Source: Ignavibacteriota bacterium
GTDB taxonomy: Bacteria > Bacteroidota > Ignavibacteria > Ignavibacteriales > Melioribacteraceae
Length of the DNA stretch: 64,000 nucleotides
Assembly (NCBI GenBank): GCA_016708125.1
Contig: JADJGF010000001.1
Location: 580,001-644,000 of the forward strand
Direction: 5' to 3'
The notes below the pieces were generated by a model. That model made no database searches. It had not been told where the DNA came from and was given only the letters and a program-made list of their open reading frames with translations. Positions within the stretch are counted from its first letter, which is position 1; each line of letters begins with the position of its first letter. Below are positions 49,512-58,425 of the stretch, piece by piece. A program made the position numbers and the translations under genes.

Positions 49512-51062
49512 CTAAAAATCATTTACTAAGCCGAAATGAATAAATCCATTAAGCAAAGAAGTTCCTTCGGCAATTGCATAACTAACTTTCATAATTCCCA
49601 AACCGGTTTCTAAACTTAATCCAAATCCGTACCCATTTGCAAATCTTTCTTGTCGAATTGCTGAATTTTCTAAATTGTTTGTCTGCAAAAAATAACCGCT
49701 ATCCCAAAATGCAAAAAGAAAACTTCTTTGCGAAAGTAAAAATCTATATTCAAGATTTGACCAAATTACTCTATTTCCAATAAAAGAGTTTTCTCTGTAA
49801 CCTCTCAAAGAATTTGTTCCGCCAAATTGGAAATAATCACTTGCATCAAAATAATCACCAATAATTTCTTTTGCATCAATCTCCAGAGAAAGAACTTGCG
49901 ATTTGAAAAATGAATAATATCCGCCGAACTCAAGCTCATAATTATGATAATTAATATTTCCGTTTAATTCAGAATTAGCCAAAGAATTTATTTTTTTTTG
50001 TCGGTATTTATATGTTGATCCAAAAACCAAACCCTTTGTTGGAGAAAAAATATCATCGCGATAATCAATTTTTACTTTCAATCCGCTGTTTAATGAAGAA
50101 GAATTCGGAATATTATTTATTGTCGTTTGAGTCAATGTGGGTATAACAAATTCACTTTCTAAAATTAATGCAGCGCTGATATTTTCCGTTGCGAGAAATT
50201 CCAAACTTCCGCCAAATAATCTTTTAACGTAAGAGCTGTCTTGCTTTCTCTGAAAAAATTCTAAATTAAGATTAAACGGATAATTAAAAATCCACGGTTC
50301 TAAATATTTTAAACTAAGCTCTTGAGTTGTGCTACTTTCTTGCTGCCATTTTATTGCGGTTCCGCGACCGGTTCCAAATAAATTTCTTAAAATAATATTT
50401 ACAAAACCAGTTAAATAACCTTTCCCGATTTCAGTTTGTGCGGGAACGTAACCAATTATTCCATCAAATGAATTTGTATTTTTTTCTTTGATAGAAATTT
50501 TAAGAACTCCATTATTTTCATTATCAACAAAATATTTTGGAGTTTCAACCGATTCAAAAAAATTTAACTTATTAAGAAGAATTGGAATTCTATCAATTTT
50601 CTCTTGAGAATATTTTTCATCACTTGCAATTCTTAATTCATTAATAATTACATTATTATTTGTTTTAATATTTCCTTCAATTTCAACTTTGCTGATTTTT
50701 TGCAATTCACCTTTTTGAATTGAAATATAAATATCTGCAAATTTATTTTTGTTACTATCAGAACTTATTATAACTGATTGAATTTTAACTTCAGCAAAAG
50801 GATATCCATTATTTTCATAAAAATTTAAAACATTATTTATTTCAAACTCCAAATACTCCGGATTAAATTGAGCATCAACAAGTTTTTGAAAATATTTTTC
50901 GTAAATGAGTGAGTCTGAATTGTTCTCATTGATAACATTAATTTTTCGAATAATAATTATTTCATTTTCTGAAATTTTATTTAAATCATTTTGAGAATAA
51001 ATTGTAAGTGAGAATAAAAACGAAATGACGAAAATAATTTTATTAAATGGTTGGCGAATCAT
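49512..51062 (-). CDS. BamA/TamA-family (Omp85) outer membrane protein
   Basis: The ATG at 51062 is preferred to an adjacent TTG at 51065. The protein (516 residues) has a signal peptide (FNKIIFVISFLFSLTIYSQ). POTRA-like repeats follow (about 30-185; NNVLNFYENNGYPFAEVKI, NNNVIINELRIASDEKYSQE), then the surface-antigen barrel (about 195-516) with LRNLFGTGRGTAIKWQ, YLEPWIFNYPFNLNLEF and the loop FQFGGTNSLRGYREN bearing the RGY form of the conserved VRGF/Y lock. It is shorter than BamA (about 800), so a TamA-like or two-POTRA protein is likely. Its 5' end overlaps the pfkB-like gene by 20 nt. Confidence 0.85.
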   Translation of the reverse strand: MIRQPFNKIIFVISFLFSLTIYSQNDLNKISENEIIIIRKINVINENNSDSLIYEKYFQKLVDAQFNPEYLEFEINNVLNFYENNGYPFAEVKIQSVIISSDSNKNKFADIYISIQKGELQKISKVEIEGNIKTNNNVIINELRIASDEKYSQEKIDRIPILLNKLNFFESVETPKYFVDNENNGVLKISIKEKNTNSFDGIIGYVPAQTEIGKGYLTGFVNIILRNLFGTGRGTAIKWQQESSTTQELSLKYLEPWIFNYPFNLNLEFFQRKQDSSYVKRLFGGSLEFLATENISAALILESEFVIPTLTQTTINNIPNSSSLNSGLKVKIDYRDDIFSPTKGLVFGSTYKYRQKKINSLANSELNGNINYHNYELEFGGYYSFFKSQVLSLEIDAKEIIGDYFDASDYFQFGGTNSLRGYRENSFIGNRVIWSNLEYRFLLSQRSFLFAFWDSGYFLQTNNLENSAIRQERFANGYGFGLSLETGLGIMKVSYAIAEGTSLLNGFIHFGLVNDF

Positions 51063-52005
51063 CAATTAATTTTATTTTTTTTCCTATTTCTTGAATTGTA
51101 ACTTGTGAAGTTAACTTTTGTGCATTTTCCAATTTTACTTTACAAACTTCTAAGGTTGAAGCATTCAAAGCGCCAAGCGCCGAGCCCAATTTAACAAAAT
51201 CATTAAATATTAGTGATTTTTCCAAACCATAAATTATTCCGGCTAAAAATGCATCTCCGCTTCCGGTTGGATTTATTTCTTCAACAATCGGATTTTCTAC
51301 TTTATAATTAAAATCAGCTTTCGACGTGTAGAAGGAATTTTTTCCGTTTGTGATAAATGATAAATTTATTCCGGATTTATAAAAATCATTTAAAATATTT
51401 TGATAATCTTTTTCGGAATCTAATTTTACTTTAAGATGTTTTTTTATTTCATCAGCATTATTGTGAATAACTGTTGGGCTTAATTTTATTAGCTTTTCGA
51501 GATTTTCACCGTAAGTATCAAGAACGGAAATTTTATCATATTGATTGCAAAACTCTAAACCTTTTTCAATAATTTGTGAACAATTTTCGCTCGGCACACT
51601 TCCGGAAAAAACTACGATTGAAGAATTTATAATTGCTTTTTCCATTTTGGAAATGAATTGAGAAATTTCTTCATTTGAAATTATTTGATTAACTCCAAAA
51701 TATGTTTGAAGTTTTTTATTTGTTTCATCAAAAATTAAAGAAGCTTCTCGCGTTTCCGATTTTGTATTTATTGAGCTGAAATTAATATTTTCTTTTTCAA
51801 GAATTGATCTAATTATTTTGCCTTTGTTTCCGCCAAGAAAAGTTAATGAGTGATTTTGAATTCCTAAAAAATTTAGTTGGCGACTAATGTTAATTCCTTT
51901 TCCGCCGGCAGAATAATTTTCTTTGTATGCACGGTAATTTTGCGAAAGATCTTTAAAAAATAAATTTCTTTCTAATAACGGATTTAATGTAATTGATAAT
52001 ACCAT
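51043..52005 (-). CDS. PfkB family hexose/phosphosugar kinase (1-phosphofructokinase-like)
   Basis: The 320-residue protein begins MVLSITLNPLLERNLFF and has AGGKGINISRQLNFLGIQNH, the PfkB signature 1 region. VVFSGSVPSENCSQII and the signature 2 active site NPTGSGDAFLAGIIYGLE with catalytic Asp follow. This start matches the FruK/LacC (tagatose/1-phosphofructokinase) subgroup. No PTS or fructose transport gene is nearby, so the substrate is uncertain. It lies 2 nt after the GWxTD gene and overlaps the barrel gene. Confidence 0.88.
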   Translation of the reverse strand: MVLSITLNPLLERNLFFKDLSQNYRAYKENYSAGGKGINISRQLNFLGIQNHSLTFLGGNKGKIIRSILEKENINFSSINTKSETREASLIFDETNKKLQTYFGVNQIISNEEISQFISKMEKAIINSSIVVFSGSVPSENCSQIIEKGLEFCNQYDKISVLDTYGENLEKLIKLSPTVIHNNADEIKKHLKVKLDSEKDYQNILNDFYKSGINLSFITNGKNSFYTSKADFNYKVENPIVEEINPTGSGDAFLAGIIYGLEKSLIFNDFVKLGSALGALNASTLEVCKVKLENAQKLTSQVTIQEIGKKIKLIDDSPTI

Positions 52006-52007
52006 TT

Positions 52008-53279
52008 TTAAGGTCTGTATCTAAACCAATCTCCGTAAGCCGGATTTTCTAATCTGTAATCGCCAAAATTTGTTTGGTCGACAAAAATAAAACTTCTATT
52101 CAATATGTAATAATCCCATATTTCATATGGCTTTGAGTCAATTTCATATGGTCGTCTTGTAACTTGATCCGGTGGACCAAGAGTTATATAAACCATTCCC
52201 ATATCACTTCGCCAACCTTTAAAATATCCGTCAAAATTATCGTTCGCATATTCAACTCTTCTGTAATATTCATTCAATGTTTCATTCTCAATTGTATTTG
52301 GCGAAGGATCTAATCTCTTCCAATAATTTAAATATCGTTTTAATTTTTCATCATAATTTTCACCATCTTCAATAAAAGAAACATCATCTGAATTTGCTAT
52401 GTACTGCATTTGTTTTATTGATTCATCTAAATCTTTAATTGATGTCGGATATCCAAATATTTTAGAGTAGATTTTTTTAGCAATCCCTTTTATAATTTTA
52501 TGATTTTCATCATTAACTTTTACAACAATTTGGTAATCGCCTAAAGCAAATTTTATGTTTTCAAGAGTTTCATGAATTTCATTTTTGCCAATTTTAAGTT
52601 CTCGAACTACATCATTTTTAAAGAGTTGATTTCCTTCTTTATCAACAATATTATATGAAATATTTTGCATTCCATCTTTATTTGTATAAAGTTCGTAGAA
52701 GAACGAAAGTGCAGAATCATGCGAAGTTACCATATTTGAAATATTTGGAATTATTTTTGAACCTTCGTTTGTTTCAATAAATTCGGATACAATTATTATA
52801 TCGCTTAAATCCAAAACTTTTGAAAATTCTCTCACTTTTATATTTTGTTCAAACGGATGATATTTTCGCGATTCCAAATCTTCAATTTTGCATACAAACT
52901 TATATTCACCCGGTACAAGTGTTAAAGATTTATAACTTATATTAAAACTTGAGTTAGATTCTGTCTGTTTAAAATTTTGAGTGTTAACTTTTTCATTCCA
53001 TTGTTTTTCCAATTTCAAATTTTCATCTTCAACATCGTATAAAGAAATTGTAACTGCGTACTTTGCAGAATAGCCCAAGTTGGTTTTAATGAACTGAATA
53101 TTTGAATATGGAATTTTTATGAAAACATCAATTTTGGATTTACCGGAATCTTGACTTGCATAATTTGCAATATCAATGAAAAATTTTGGTGTTTGTCCCG
53201 CAGTTCCGCCTTTTCTGGAATATTCAACTTGAGCAAAAATATTTGCTAAACAGAAAAACAAAATTAAAAGTGTTTTCAT
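52008..53279 (-). CDS. GWxTD domain-containing secreted protein
   Basis: The ATG at 53279 is preferred to an in-frame TTG 12 nt upstream because it starts the signal peptide (MKTLLILFFCLANIFAQ). The protein (423 residues) has a beta-rich N-terminal half (about 30-270) and a C-terminal GWxTD domain (about 290-423) with YLNYWKRLDPSPNT, EYYRRVEYANDNF, GWRSDMGMVYITLGPPDQV and PYEIWDYYIL. The motif here is GWRSD, with Ser in place of Thr. The domain is frequent in Ignavibacteria and related groups and has no settled function. It is sandwiched between rimO and the kinase. Confidence 0.87.
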   Translation of the reverse strand: MKTLLILFFCLANIFAQVEYSRKGGTAGQTPKFFIDIANYASQDSGKSKIDVFIKIPYSNIQFIKTNLGYSAKYAVTISLYDVEDENLKLEKQWNEKVNTQNFKQTESNSSFNISYKSLTLVPGEYKFVCKIEDLESRKYHPFEQNIKVREFSKVLDLSDIIIVSEFIETNEGSKIIPNISNMVTSHDSALSFFYELYTNKDGMQNISYNIVDKEGNQLFKNDVVRELKIGKNEIHETLENIKFALGDYQIVVKVNDENHKIIKGIAKKIYSKIFGYPTSIKDLDESIKQMQYIANSDDVSFIEDGENYDEKLKRYLNYWKRLDPSPNTIENETLNEYYRRVEYANDNFDGYFKGWRSDMGMVYITLGPPDQVTRRPYEIDSKPYEIWDYYILNRSFIFVDQTNFGDYRLENPAYGDWFRYRP

Positions 53280-53294
53280 TTTAGTTCCCAAATT

Positions 53295-54590
53295 TTAAAC
53301 TAATTTTCCATATAAATCATACTCATTACAATCAACAATTTCAATGAAATAAAATTCACCCAGTTTTAACATTTTTTGATCAGACTTAATTAAAACTTCA
53401 CCGTCAACTTCCGGCGCATCCCATTCGGTTCTGCCTATAAAATATTCACCTTCAATATCATCAATTATAACTTTAATTTGCTTTCCAATTTTTTGTCTGT
53501 TTTTTGCATAAGAAATTTCTTTCTGAATTTCCATAATTTCAGATTTTCTTTCTTCTTTTAATTCTTCCGAAATTGGATTTCCTAAAATGAAACTCGGTGT
53601 ATTTTCTTCAACCGAATAATTAAAAACTCCAACTTTATCAAACTTAAATTCTTGTATAAATTTTTTCAATTCGTCAAATTCAATTTCAGTTTCATTCGGA
53701 TATCCAACAATAAACGTAGTACGCAACGCTAAATTAGGAATTTTCGATTTTAATTTTTGTAATAAATTTATTGTTGTATTTTTTGTAATTCCTCTTCGCA
53801 TTGATTTTAAAACTGAATCTGAAATATGCTGAAGCGGAATATCAATATATTTACAAATTTTAGGATTCACTGCAATTTCATCAATTAGATCTTTCGGAAA
53901 ATGCGATGGATATGCGTATAAAAGTTTTATCCATTCAACTCCATTTATTTCAGAAATTTTGTGTAAGAGTTCCGCAAGATTTCGTTTTCCATAAATATCT
54001 TTGCCGTAATCTGTTGTATCTTGTCCAATTATAATTAATTCTTTTACACCTTTTTTAACCAGCGAATTTACTTCATTTAACAAATCTTCAATCGGTTTTG
54101 ATTTGTGCAAACCCCGCATTAATGGAATTGAACAAAACGAACAAGGATTATCACATCCTTCAGAAATTTTCAAATAAGCAAAATGTTTGGGAGTTGTTAA
54201 TTCTCTTTCACCTAACAATTCTTTTTTAAGATTTCCGCCAAACTCTTTAACAATTCCTTCATAATCTTCTGTTCCGAAAAAAACATCTACATCCGGAATT
54301 TCTGATTTTAATTCATCTTTAAATCGCTCCGATAAACAGCCCGCAACGACAACTTTTTTAATTTTCCCTTGTTTCTTTAGTTCAATCGCCTCAAGAATTG
54401 TATTGATAGATTCTTCTTTTGCGGCATCAATAAATCCGCAAGTATTTATAATTATGCTATCCGAATTTTCTGAAGTGTTTGTAATTTCAAAATTATTAGC
54501 AATAAGTTGATTTGCCAAACGTTCCGAATCAACAATATTTTTTGAACAGCCTAAAGTAATAATTTCTATTCTATTTTTATTTTCTGACAT
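53295..54590 (-). CDS. rimO: Ribosomal protein S12 methylthiotransferase RimO
   Basis: RimO is a radical-SAM enzyme that methylthiolates Asp of S12. The 431-residue protein has the N-terminal UPF0004 domain (EIITLGCSKNIVDSERLANQ, IINTCGFIDAAKEESINTI, VVAGCLSERF; three cluster Cys), the radical-SAM motif ISEGCDNPCSFCSIPLMRG (CxxxCxxC), GQDTTDYG, PLQHISDSVLKSMRRG and a C-terminal TRAM domain (IGRTEWDAPEVDGEVLI). SKNIVDSE and DAKxE patterns favour RimO over MiaB. It is 15 nt upstream of the GWxTD start. A perfect TAAATTTG (minus strand, 54624-54617) lies 27 nt before its start as a possible -7 element. Confidence 0.95.
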   Translation of the reverse strand: MSENKNRIEIITLGCSKNIVDSERLANQLIANNFEITNTSENSDSIIINTCGFIDAAKEESINTILEAIELKKQGKIKKVVVAGCLSERFKDELKSEIPDVDVFFGTEDYEGIVKEFGGNLKKELLGERELTTPKHFAYLKISEGCDNPCSFCSIPLMRGLHKSKPIEDLLNEVNSLVKKGVKELIIIGQDTTDYGKDIYGKRNLAELLHKISEINGVEWIKLLYAYPSHFPKDLIDEIAVNPKICKYIDIPLQHISDSVLKSMRRGITKNTTINLLQKLKSKIPNLALRTTFIVGYPNETEIEFDELKKFIQEFKFDKVGVFNYSVEENTPSFILGNPISEELKEERKSEIMEIQKEISYAKNRQKIGKQIKVIIDDIEGEYFIGRTEWDAPEVDGEVLIKSDQKMLKLGEFYFIEIVDCNEYDLYGKLV

Positions 54591-54653
54591 TAAGAATTTT
54601 CTTAGAAGTTGATAAACAAATTTACTATTTAAAAGAATAATTTTGTGAAGTGT

Positions 54654-55964
54654 TTATTTGAGTAGAACCATTTTTTTTACTTTTCTAAAATTTCCATAAG
54701 TAAGTTCATAATAATAAATTCCGCTTGATAGTTTTGATCCGTCAAATTCAATTTCATAATTTCCTGGAGTTTTATGTTCGTTAACTAAAGTTTGCAATTC
54801 ACTTCCAAGAAAATCATATACTTTTAAAGAAATTTTTATATTGTCATTTCGAGGAGTTTGCGACGAGAAATCTCTGAGATTTCTCACTTCGTTCGAAATG
54901 ACAGTTTTTGGTTGCAACGCATATTTAATTTTTGTGGTTGGATTAAACGGATTTGGAAAATTTTGTTCAAGCGAAAATGAATTGGATATTTTCAAATCAT
55001 TTATACGAGTAACTTCAGAAGTTCTTTTGTAATAATATAAACTTGCCGGAAAATTTAAAGTAGTTCCGTTATAATCAATTTTTTCTTCACTCAAAGTGTA
55101 ATAACCCATATCGGCAAAGGGTTTCCAGCAAATTGCTTCGCATTGAGTTTCATCAAAAGAATTCTCAAATGGAAGGATTTCCGGCTGAGAAGAACTTACA
55201 GTTTCTGCAATTGTCTTTGAAGGATATCTATACCAATAAAAAATATTTGTGTAAGATTTTAATAGAATTTCAGTTCCATTGGGAGAAATATCTCCGGCGG
55301 TTAGATAGTTAAACGGTTTTTCATTTTCCGGATCAAACTCTAATTTAATTTCTGCGGAAATTTCTGCCTCAATATTTGATGTTGTTGATTGCGGAAATGG
55401 AAGTCGATAAAATCTGACTTTAGAATTTCTTTTACTTACAATGTATAAATCATTCGAGAGCGGATCTAGCATCAACGTTTCGGCATCTCGCGGATCATCC
55501 TGATAATAAAAAGTAATTTTTTCAACGTTACTAATGTTTGAAATTATCGGATTTTGATTTAACGAAACTGAAGGTTCTTCAAATCTATAAATATATTTTA
55601 GAGAAAATTGTGCATCATTATCGCCAATATCACCAATATAAATATATGATTTTGAAGCTTCTGGTCCGGGACCAACAGCAATATCTTCCCAATCTCTATT
55701 TTCAACTCCGGAAAGAAAATATTCGCCTAAATTTTTTCCAGTTGTATCAAATGCAAAAATTCTGTTTTCATCTCCCGAATCGTTGTGCGTCCAAATAACA
55801 CCCGGATTTTTTGTACTTGCCGCAATTCCGGAAGCTTCATCAATTGCATCATTTTCTACTAAACCTAAATTTTCTCTTTCACCAATTGCTGGTGGGAAAG
55901 TTTGAGCAAAAATTTCAACAAAACTAAATAAGCAAATTAAAAATAATATTTTTCTCAAAAGCAT
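54654..55964 (-). CDS. Secreted beta-propeller-like protein with type IX sorting domain interrupted by a repeat
   Basis: The ATG at 55964 is preferred to a TTG directly before it. The protein (436 residues) has a signal peptide (ILFLICLFSFVEIFAQ) and a region (about 30-325) with propeller-like blades (ASGIAASTKNPGVIWTHNDS, DWEDIAVGPGPEASKSYIYI, DAETLMLDPLSNDLYIVSK, TAGDISPNGTEILLKSY). The C-terminal sorting domain has SLEQNFPNPFNPTTKIKYAL and ends KKMVLLK. Inside that domain an in-frame stretch, VISNEVRNLRDFSSQTPRND, is encoded by the 62-bp palindromic element at 54842-54903. Substrate or ligand unknown. Confidence 0.85.
   Translation of the reverse strand: MLLRKILFLICLFSFVEIFAQTFPPAIGERENLGLVENDAIDEASGIAASTKNPGVIWTHNDSGDENRIFAFDTTGKNLGEYFLSGVENRDWEDIAVGPGPEASKSYIYIGDIGDNDAQFSLKYIYRFEEPSVSLNQNPIISNISNVEKITFYYQDDPRDAETLMLDPLSNDLYIVSKRNSKVRFYRLPFPQSTTSNIEAEISAEIKLEFDPENEKPFNYLTAGDISPNGTEILLKSYTNIFYWYRYPSKTIAETVSSSQPEILPFENSFDETQCEAICWKPFADMGYYTLSEEKIDYNGTTLNFPASLYYYKRTSEVTRINDLKISNSFSLEQNFPNPFNPTTKIKYALQPKTVISNEVRNLRDFSSQTPRNDNIKISLKVYDFLGSELQTLVNEHKTPGNYEIEFDGSKLSSGIYYYELTYGNFRKVKKMVLLK
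54842..54903. repeat. 62-bp palindromic mobile repeat inserted in frame in a sorting domain
   Basis: TGTCATTTCGA (54842-54852) and TCGAAATGACA (54893-54903) are perfect 11-bp terminal inverted repeats. Inside, GAGAAATCTC (54865-54874) and GAGATTTCTC (54876-54885) are perfect 10-bp arms around a single T. Read on the minus strand in the host frame it encodes VISNEVRNLRDFSSQTPRND. Short elements beginning GTCATTTCGA occur as dispersed repeats in Bacteroidota-type genomes (from memory). It has no coding capacity of its own, so it would be moved in trans. Confidence 0.8.
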
Positions 55965-55967
55965 CAA

Positions 55968-56768
55968 CTAATTCTTGTAATACTGCATTGCTTTAGGAAT
56001 TAATTTTTTCAGATCGCTAATTCTTGTATCATTTGATGGATGAGTGCTTAAAAATTCTGGAGGAGTACCCCCGCCTTGTGCCGCCATTCTCTGCCAAAAG
56101 CTAACTGCTTCATTTGGATTGTAACCAGCCATTGCCATAAAAATTAATCCCAAATGATCTGCTTCGCTTTCGTGCAGTCTGCTGAACGGCAATAAAACTC
56201 CAACTTGAGCACCAATTCCAAAAGCTGTCATTGCTAATTGCTGAGTTAATTGAGGTTCATTCTGTAAAGCAACTTGTAAACCCATTCCGCCTAATTCAAC
56301 TAATAGTGATTGACTCATTCTTTCGCCTCCGTGTTCTGCAATTGCATGAGCAATTTCGTGTCCCATAACCGTTGCAATTCCCGCTTCATCTTGGCAGACT
56401 GGTAAAATACCGGTATAGAAAACCACTTTTCCACCGGGCATACACCAAGCATTTACTTGATCACTTTCAACTAAATTAAATTCCCAAGAATATCCATCAA
56501 GTTGATCTGCCATTTTTTGTTCTGTAAAATATTGTTCAACCGCTTTTTGAATTTTTGAACCGATTTTTTTTATGAGCGCAATATTTTTTGTATCATTACT
56601 TAATTTATTTGTTTTCAAAAAATCATCATATTGCTGAAAACTCATTGACATTAATTGCGATGCCGGAATTATATTTAACTGATTTCTTCCCGTAACCGGA
56701 ACCGTACTACATGAATTCGTAAATATTGAAAAGGCTAACAAAACAATTAATAAAATTTTACTTTTCAT
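55968..56768 (-). CDS. M48 family metalloprotease lipoprotein (LoiP/YcaL-like)
   Basis: The 266-residue protein has a lipoprotein signal (LLIVLLAFSIFTNSC, lipid Cys at about 20). STVPVTGRNQLNIIPASQLM follows, a typical start of periplasmic M48C proteases. The zinc motif HEIAHAIAEHG is in TVMGHEIAHAIAEH, the third ligand is in LHESEADHLGLIFMAMAGYN, and FLSTHPSNDTRI is at the end. Such proteases clear misfolded envelope proteins. It immediately precedes the type IX secreted protein gene with no intergenic base. Confidence 0.93.
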   Translation of the reverse strand: MKSKILLIVLLAFSIFTNSCSTVPVTGRNQLNIIPASQLMSMSFQQYDDFLKTNKLSNDTKNIALIKKIGSKIQKAVEQYFTEQKMADQLDGYSWEFNLVESDQVNAWCMPGGKVVFYTGILPVCQDEAGIATVMGHEIAHAIAEHGGERMSQSLLVELGGMGLQVALQNEPQLTQQLAMTAFGIGAQVGVLLPFSRLHESEADHLGLIFMAMAGYNPNEAVSFWQRMAAQGGGTPPEFLSTHPSNDTRISDLKKLIPKAMQYYKN

Positions 56769-56802
56769 TGTTACCTCAAGTTCTTAAAATTTATATGAAA
56801 TA

Positions 56803-57129
56803 TTATTTAATTTTTTGAATAAACTCAATTGGTGCGCCATTTTCTTCAATGAATGCAACAATATAATTTTCTGATGGTTTATTGGGTTGAATTAATATTT
56901 TTTTACCGTTAATTGCTTTATAAACGTCATCAACTTCAAATGCTACATGAGGAATTGTTTTTACAATTTCCGGTAATTTACATTCAGGTAGAAATCTCAT
57001 CCATTCAATTTTAAATTCACTTGTTTCATATCCTGAAACATATAAATTATGTTTTTCTAAAAATTCTTCATTAGGTTTAATTTCATTTGTAGGAATTCCT
57101 AAATGATGGTATTTCAATTTATTTTTCAC
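56803..57129 (-). CDS. Small VOC/glyoxalase-fold protein
   Basis: The protein (about 108 residues) contains KYHHLGIPTNEIKPNEEF, FEVDDVYKAINGKKILIQP and IVAFIEENGAPIEFIQKIK, the beta-alpha-beta pattern of vicinal oxygen chelate proteins with candidate metal-site His and Glu. GTG at 57129 is chosen as start because GGGA lies upstream; a TTG at 57147 is also open. It overlaps the preceding gene by 11 nt at the chosen start. The substrate is unknown. Confidence 0.72.
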   Translation of the reverse strand: MKNKLKYHHLGIPTNEIKPNEEFLEKHNLYVSGYETSEFKIEWMRFLPECKLPEIVKTIPHVAFEVDDVYKAINGKKILIQPNKPSENYIVAFIEENGAPIEFIQKIK

Positions 57130-57565
57130 TTTTTTGTTCCCAACCAATCATTTCGCCGTTTTTAAAAAAATATGTAATTTCACCATAATACCATTGAGTA
57201 AACAATCCCCATTTTTCTTTATTCTTTGTAATTTTATCCGGTTTTCCCCAACTATCTTCGAGCATTTTTTCCTTCATTCCTTTCCAAACTTGACCTTTTG
57301 CAATTCTCGATCCATTCTCTTTACCATATTTTTTAATTAATTGTTTTATTCTTGCTGATTCAACGTTTTCGGTCAATTTGGTTATTGATTGTTTTAAACT
57401 ATCAATCTGTTTTAATAAAGCTGATTTCTCATTTAACAAGTTTGATTTTTCATTTGTTAAACTATCCACTAAAAAATTATATCTTTCTTGTGAAATTTTT
57501 ATTTCTGATTGACTAAAAATTATTGAATTAACAATCAAAAAAAGTGGAATAAAAATTCTTCGCAT
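57119..57565 (-). CDS. Periplasmic protein of unknown function with coiled coil
   Basis: The 148-residue protein has a signal peptide (RRIFIPLFLIVNSIIFSQ), a coiled coil of about 50 residues (SLTNEKSNLLNEKSALLKQI and following leucine heptads) and a compact C-terminal part (about 85-145). The latter has KGQVWKGMKEKMLEDSWGKP and WGLFTQWYYGEITYFFKNGE, resembling the SmpA/OmlA-like pattern of short outer-membrane-associated domains. No family can be named with confidence. It sits between cdsA and the VOC protein gene. Confidence 0.7.
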   Translation of the reverse strand: MRRIFIPLFLIVNSIIFSQSEIKISQERYNFLVDSLTNEKSNLLNEKSALLKQIDSLKQSITKLTENVESARIKQLIKKYGKENGSRIAKGQVWKGMKEKMLEDSWGKPDKITKNKEKWGLFTQWYYGEITYFFKNGEMIGWEQKSEK

Positions 57566-57594
57566 ATTTAATTCTTAAAGTTTGAAAAAAGTTT

Positions 57595-58422
57595 TTAGTT
57601 CTTGACAAATAAAACCAGATAAACATAAACCGTTGGTGCGGTTAATAAAAGTGAATCGAATCTATCAAAAATTCCTCCGTGACCGGGAATTAAATTTGAT
57701 GAATCTTTCACTCCGGCATCTCTTTTAAATAAGCTTTCAACCAAATCACCAAGTTGACCAATAAATCCAACAATAATTCCAATAATTATTGAATCTAACA
57801 ATGTTAAGCTGCCTAAAACCAAAGCTTTTGCGGCAATCATTGCAAAAATGGAAAATACAAAACCCGCAATTGCGCCTTCCCAGCTTTTGTTTGGACTAAC
57901 TCTTGGAAATAATTTGTGTTTTCCAAAGGCGGAACCAATAAAAAATGCTGCGGAATCACAAATCCAAATTGATGCTAAAATTGAAATTATTAAATATCCG
58001 CCTTCATCATATAATAATTCTGAAAAATTATAGAATTCTCTAATTCCTAAAATTGATGCGGAAAACATTCCTAAATATAAAATTCCTAAAAAAGTTGCGC
58101 TTATGTTTAAAATTGCAGAAGATTTATTTCTAAAAAGTTCATTGAGCAAAATTAAAATTGCTGAAATTAAAATTATAATTTCAACTTGCATGAAATCGTA
58201 ATATTTATTTATTACAAAAATTGCAACTGATAAAAATCCTAAAACTAAATTTGGATAAATATTTTTTTTCTTAACTAATTCTGAAAATTCCCAAAATGAA
58301 ATTAGTCCGATTCCCAAAACAAAAATTAAAAAAGGAATTCTTCCATAAAAACAAGCAGCAAGAATTAATGGAATTGCAACAACCGAAACTAAAATTCTAA
58401 CAGAAGTATTTCCTAAAGCCAA
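57595..58422 (-). CDS. cdsA: Phosphatidate cytidylyltransferase
   Basis: CdsA makes CDP-diacylglycerol, the precursor of phosphatidylglycerol and phosphatidylethanolamine. The 275-residue protein has about eight membrane helices and the family signature at its end: ESLFKRDAGVKDSSNLIPGH followed by GGIFDRFDSLLL. The DSAAFFIGSAFGKHKLFPRV and SPNKSWEGAIAG blocks are also typical. The start is TTG at 58422, supported by AAGGAAG 7 nt upstream. It follows the DUF2007 gene after 3 nt. Confidence 0.95.
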   Translation of the reverse strand: MALGNTSVRILVSVVAIPLILAACFYGRIPFLIFVLGIGLISFWEFSELVKKKNIYPNLVLGFLSVAIFVINKYYDFMQVEIIILISAILILLNELFRNKSSAILNISATFLGILYLGMFSASILGIREFYNFSELLYDEGGYLIISILASIWICDSAAFFIGSAFGKHKLFPRVSPNKSWEGAIAGFVFSIFAMIAAKALVLGSLTLLDSIIIGIIVGFIGQLGDLVESLFKRDAGVKDSSNLIPGHGGIFDRFDSLLLTAPTVYVYLVLFVKN

Positions 58423-58425
58423 AAT

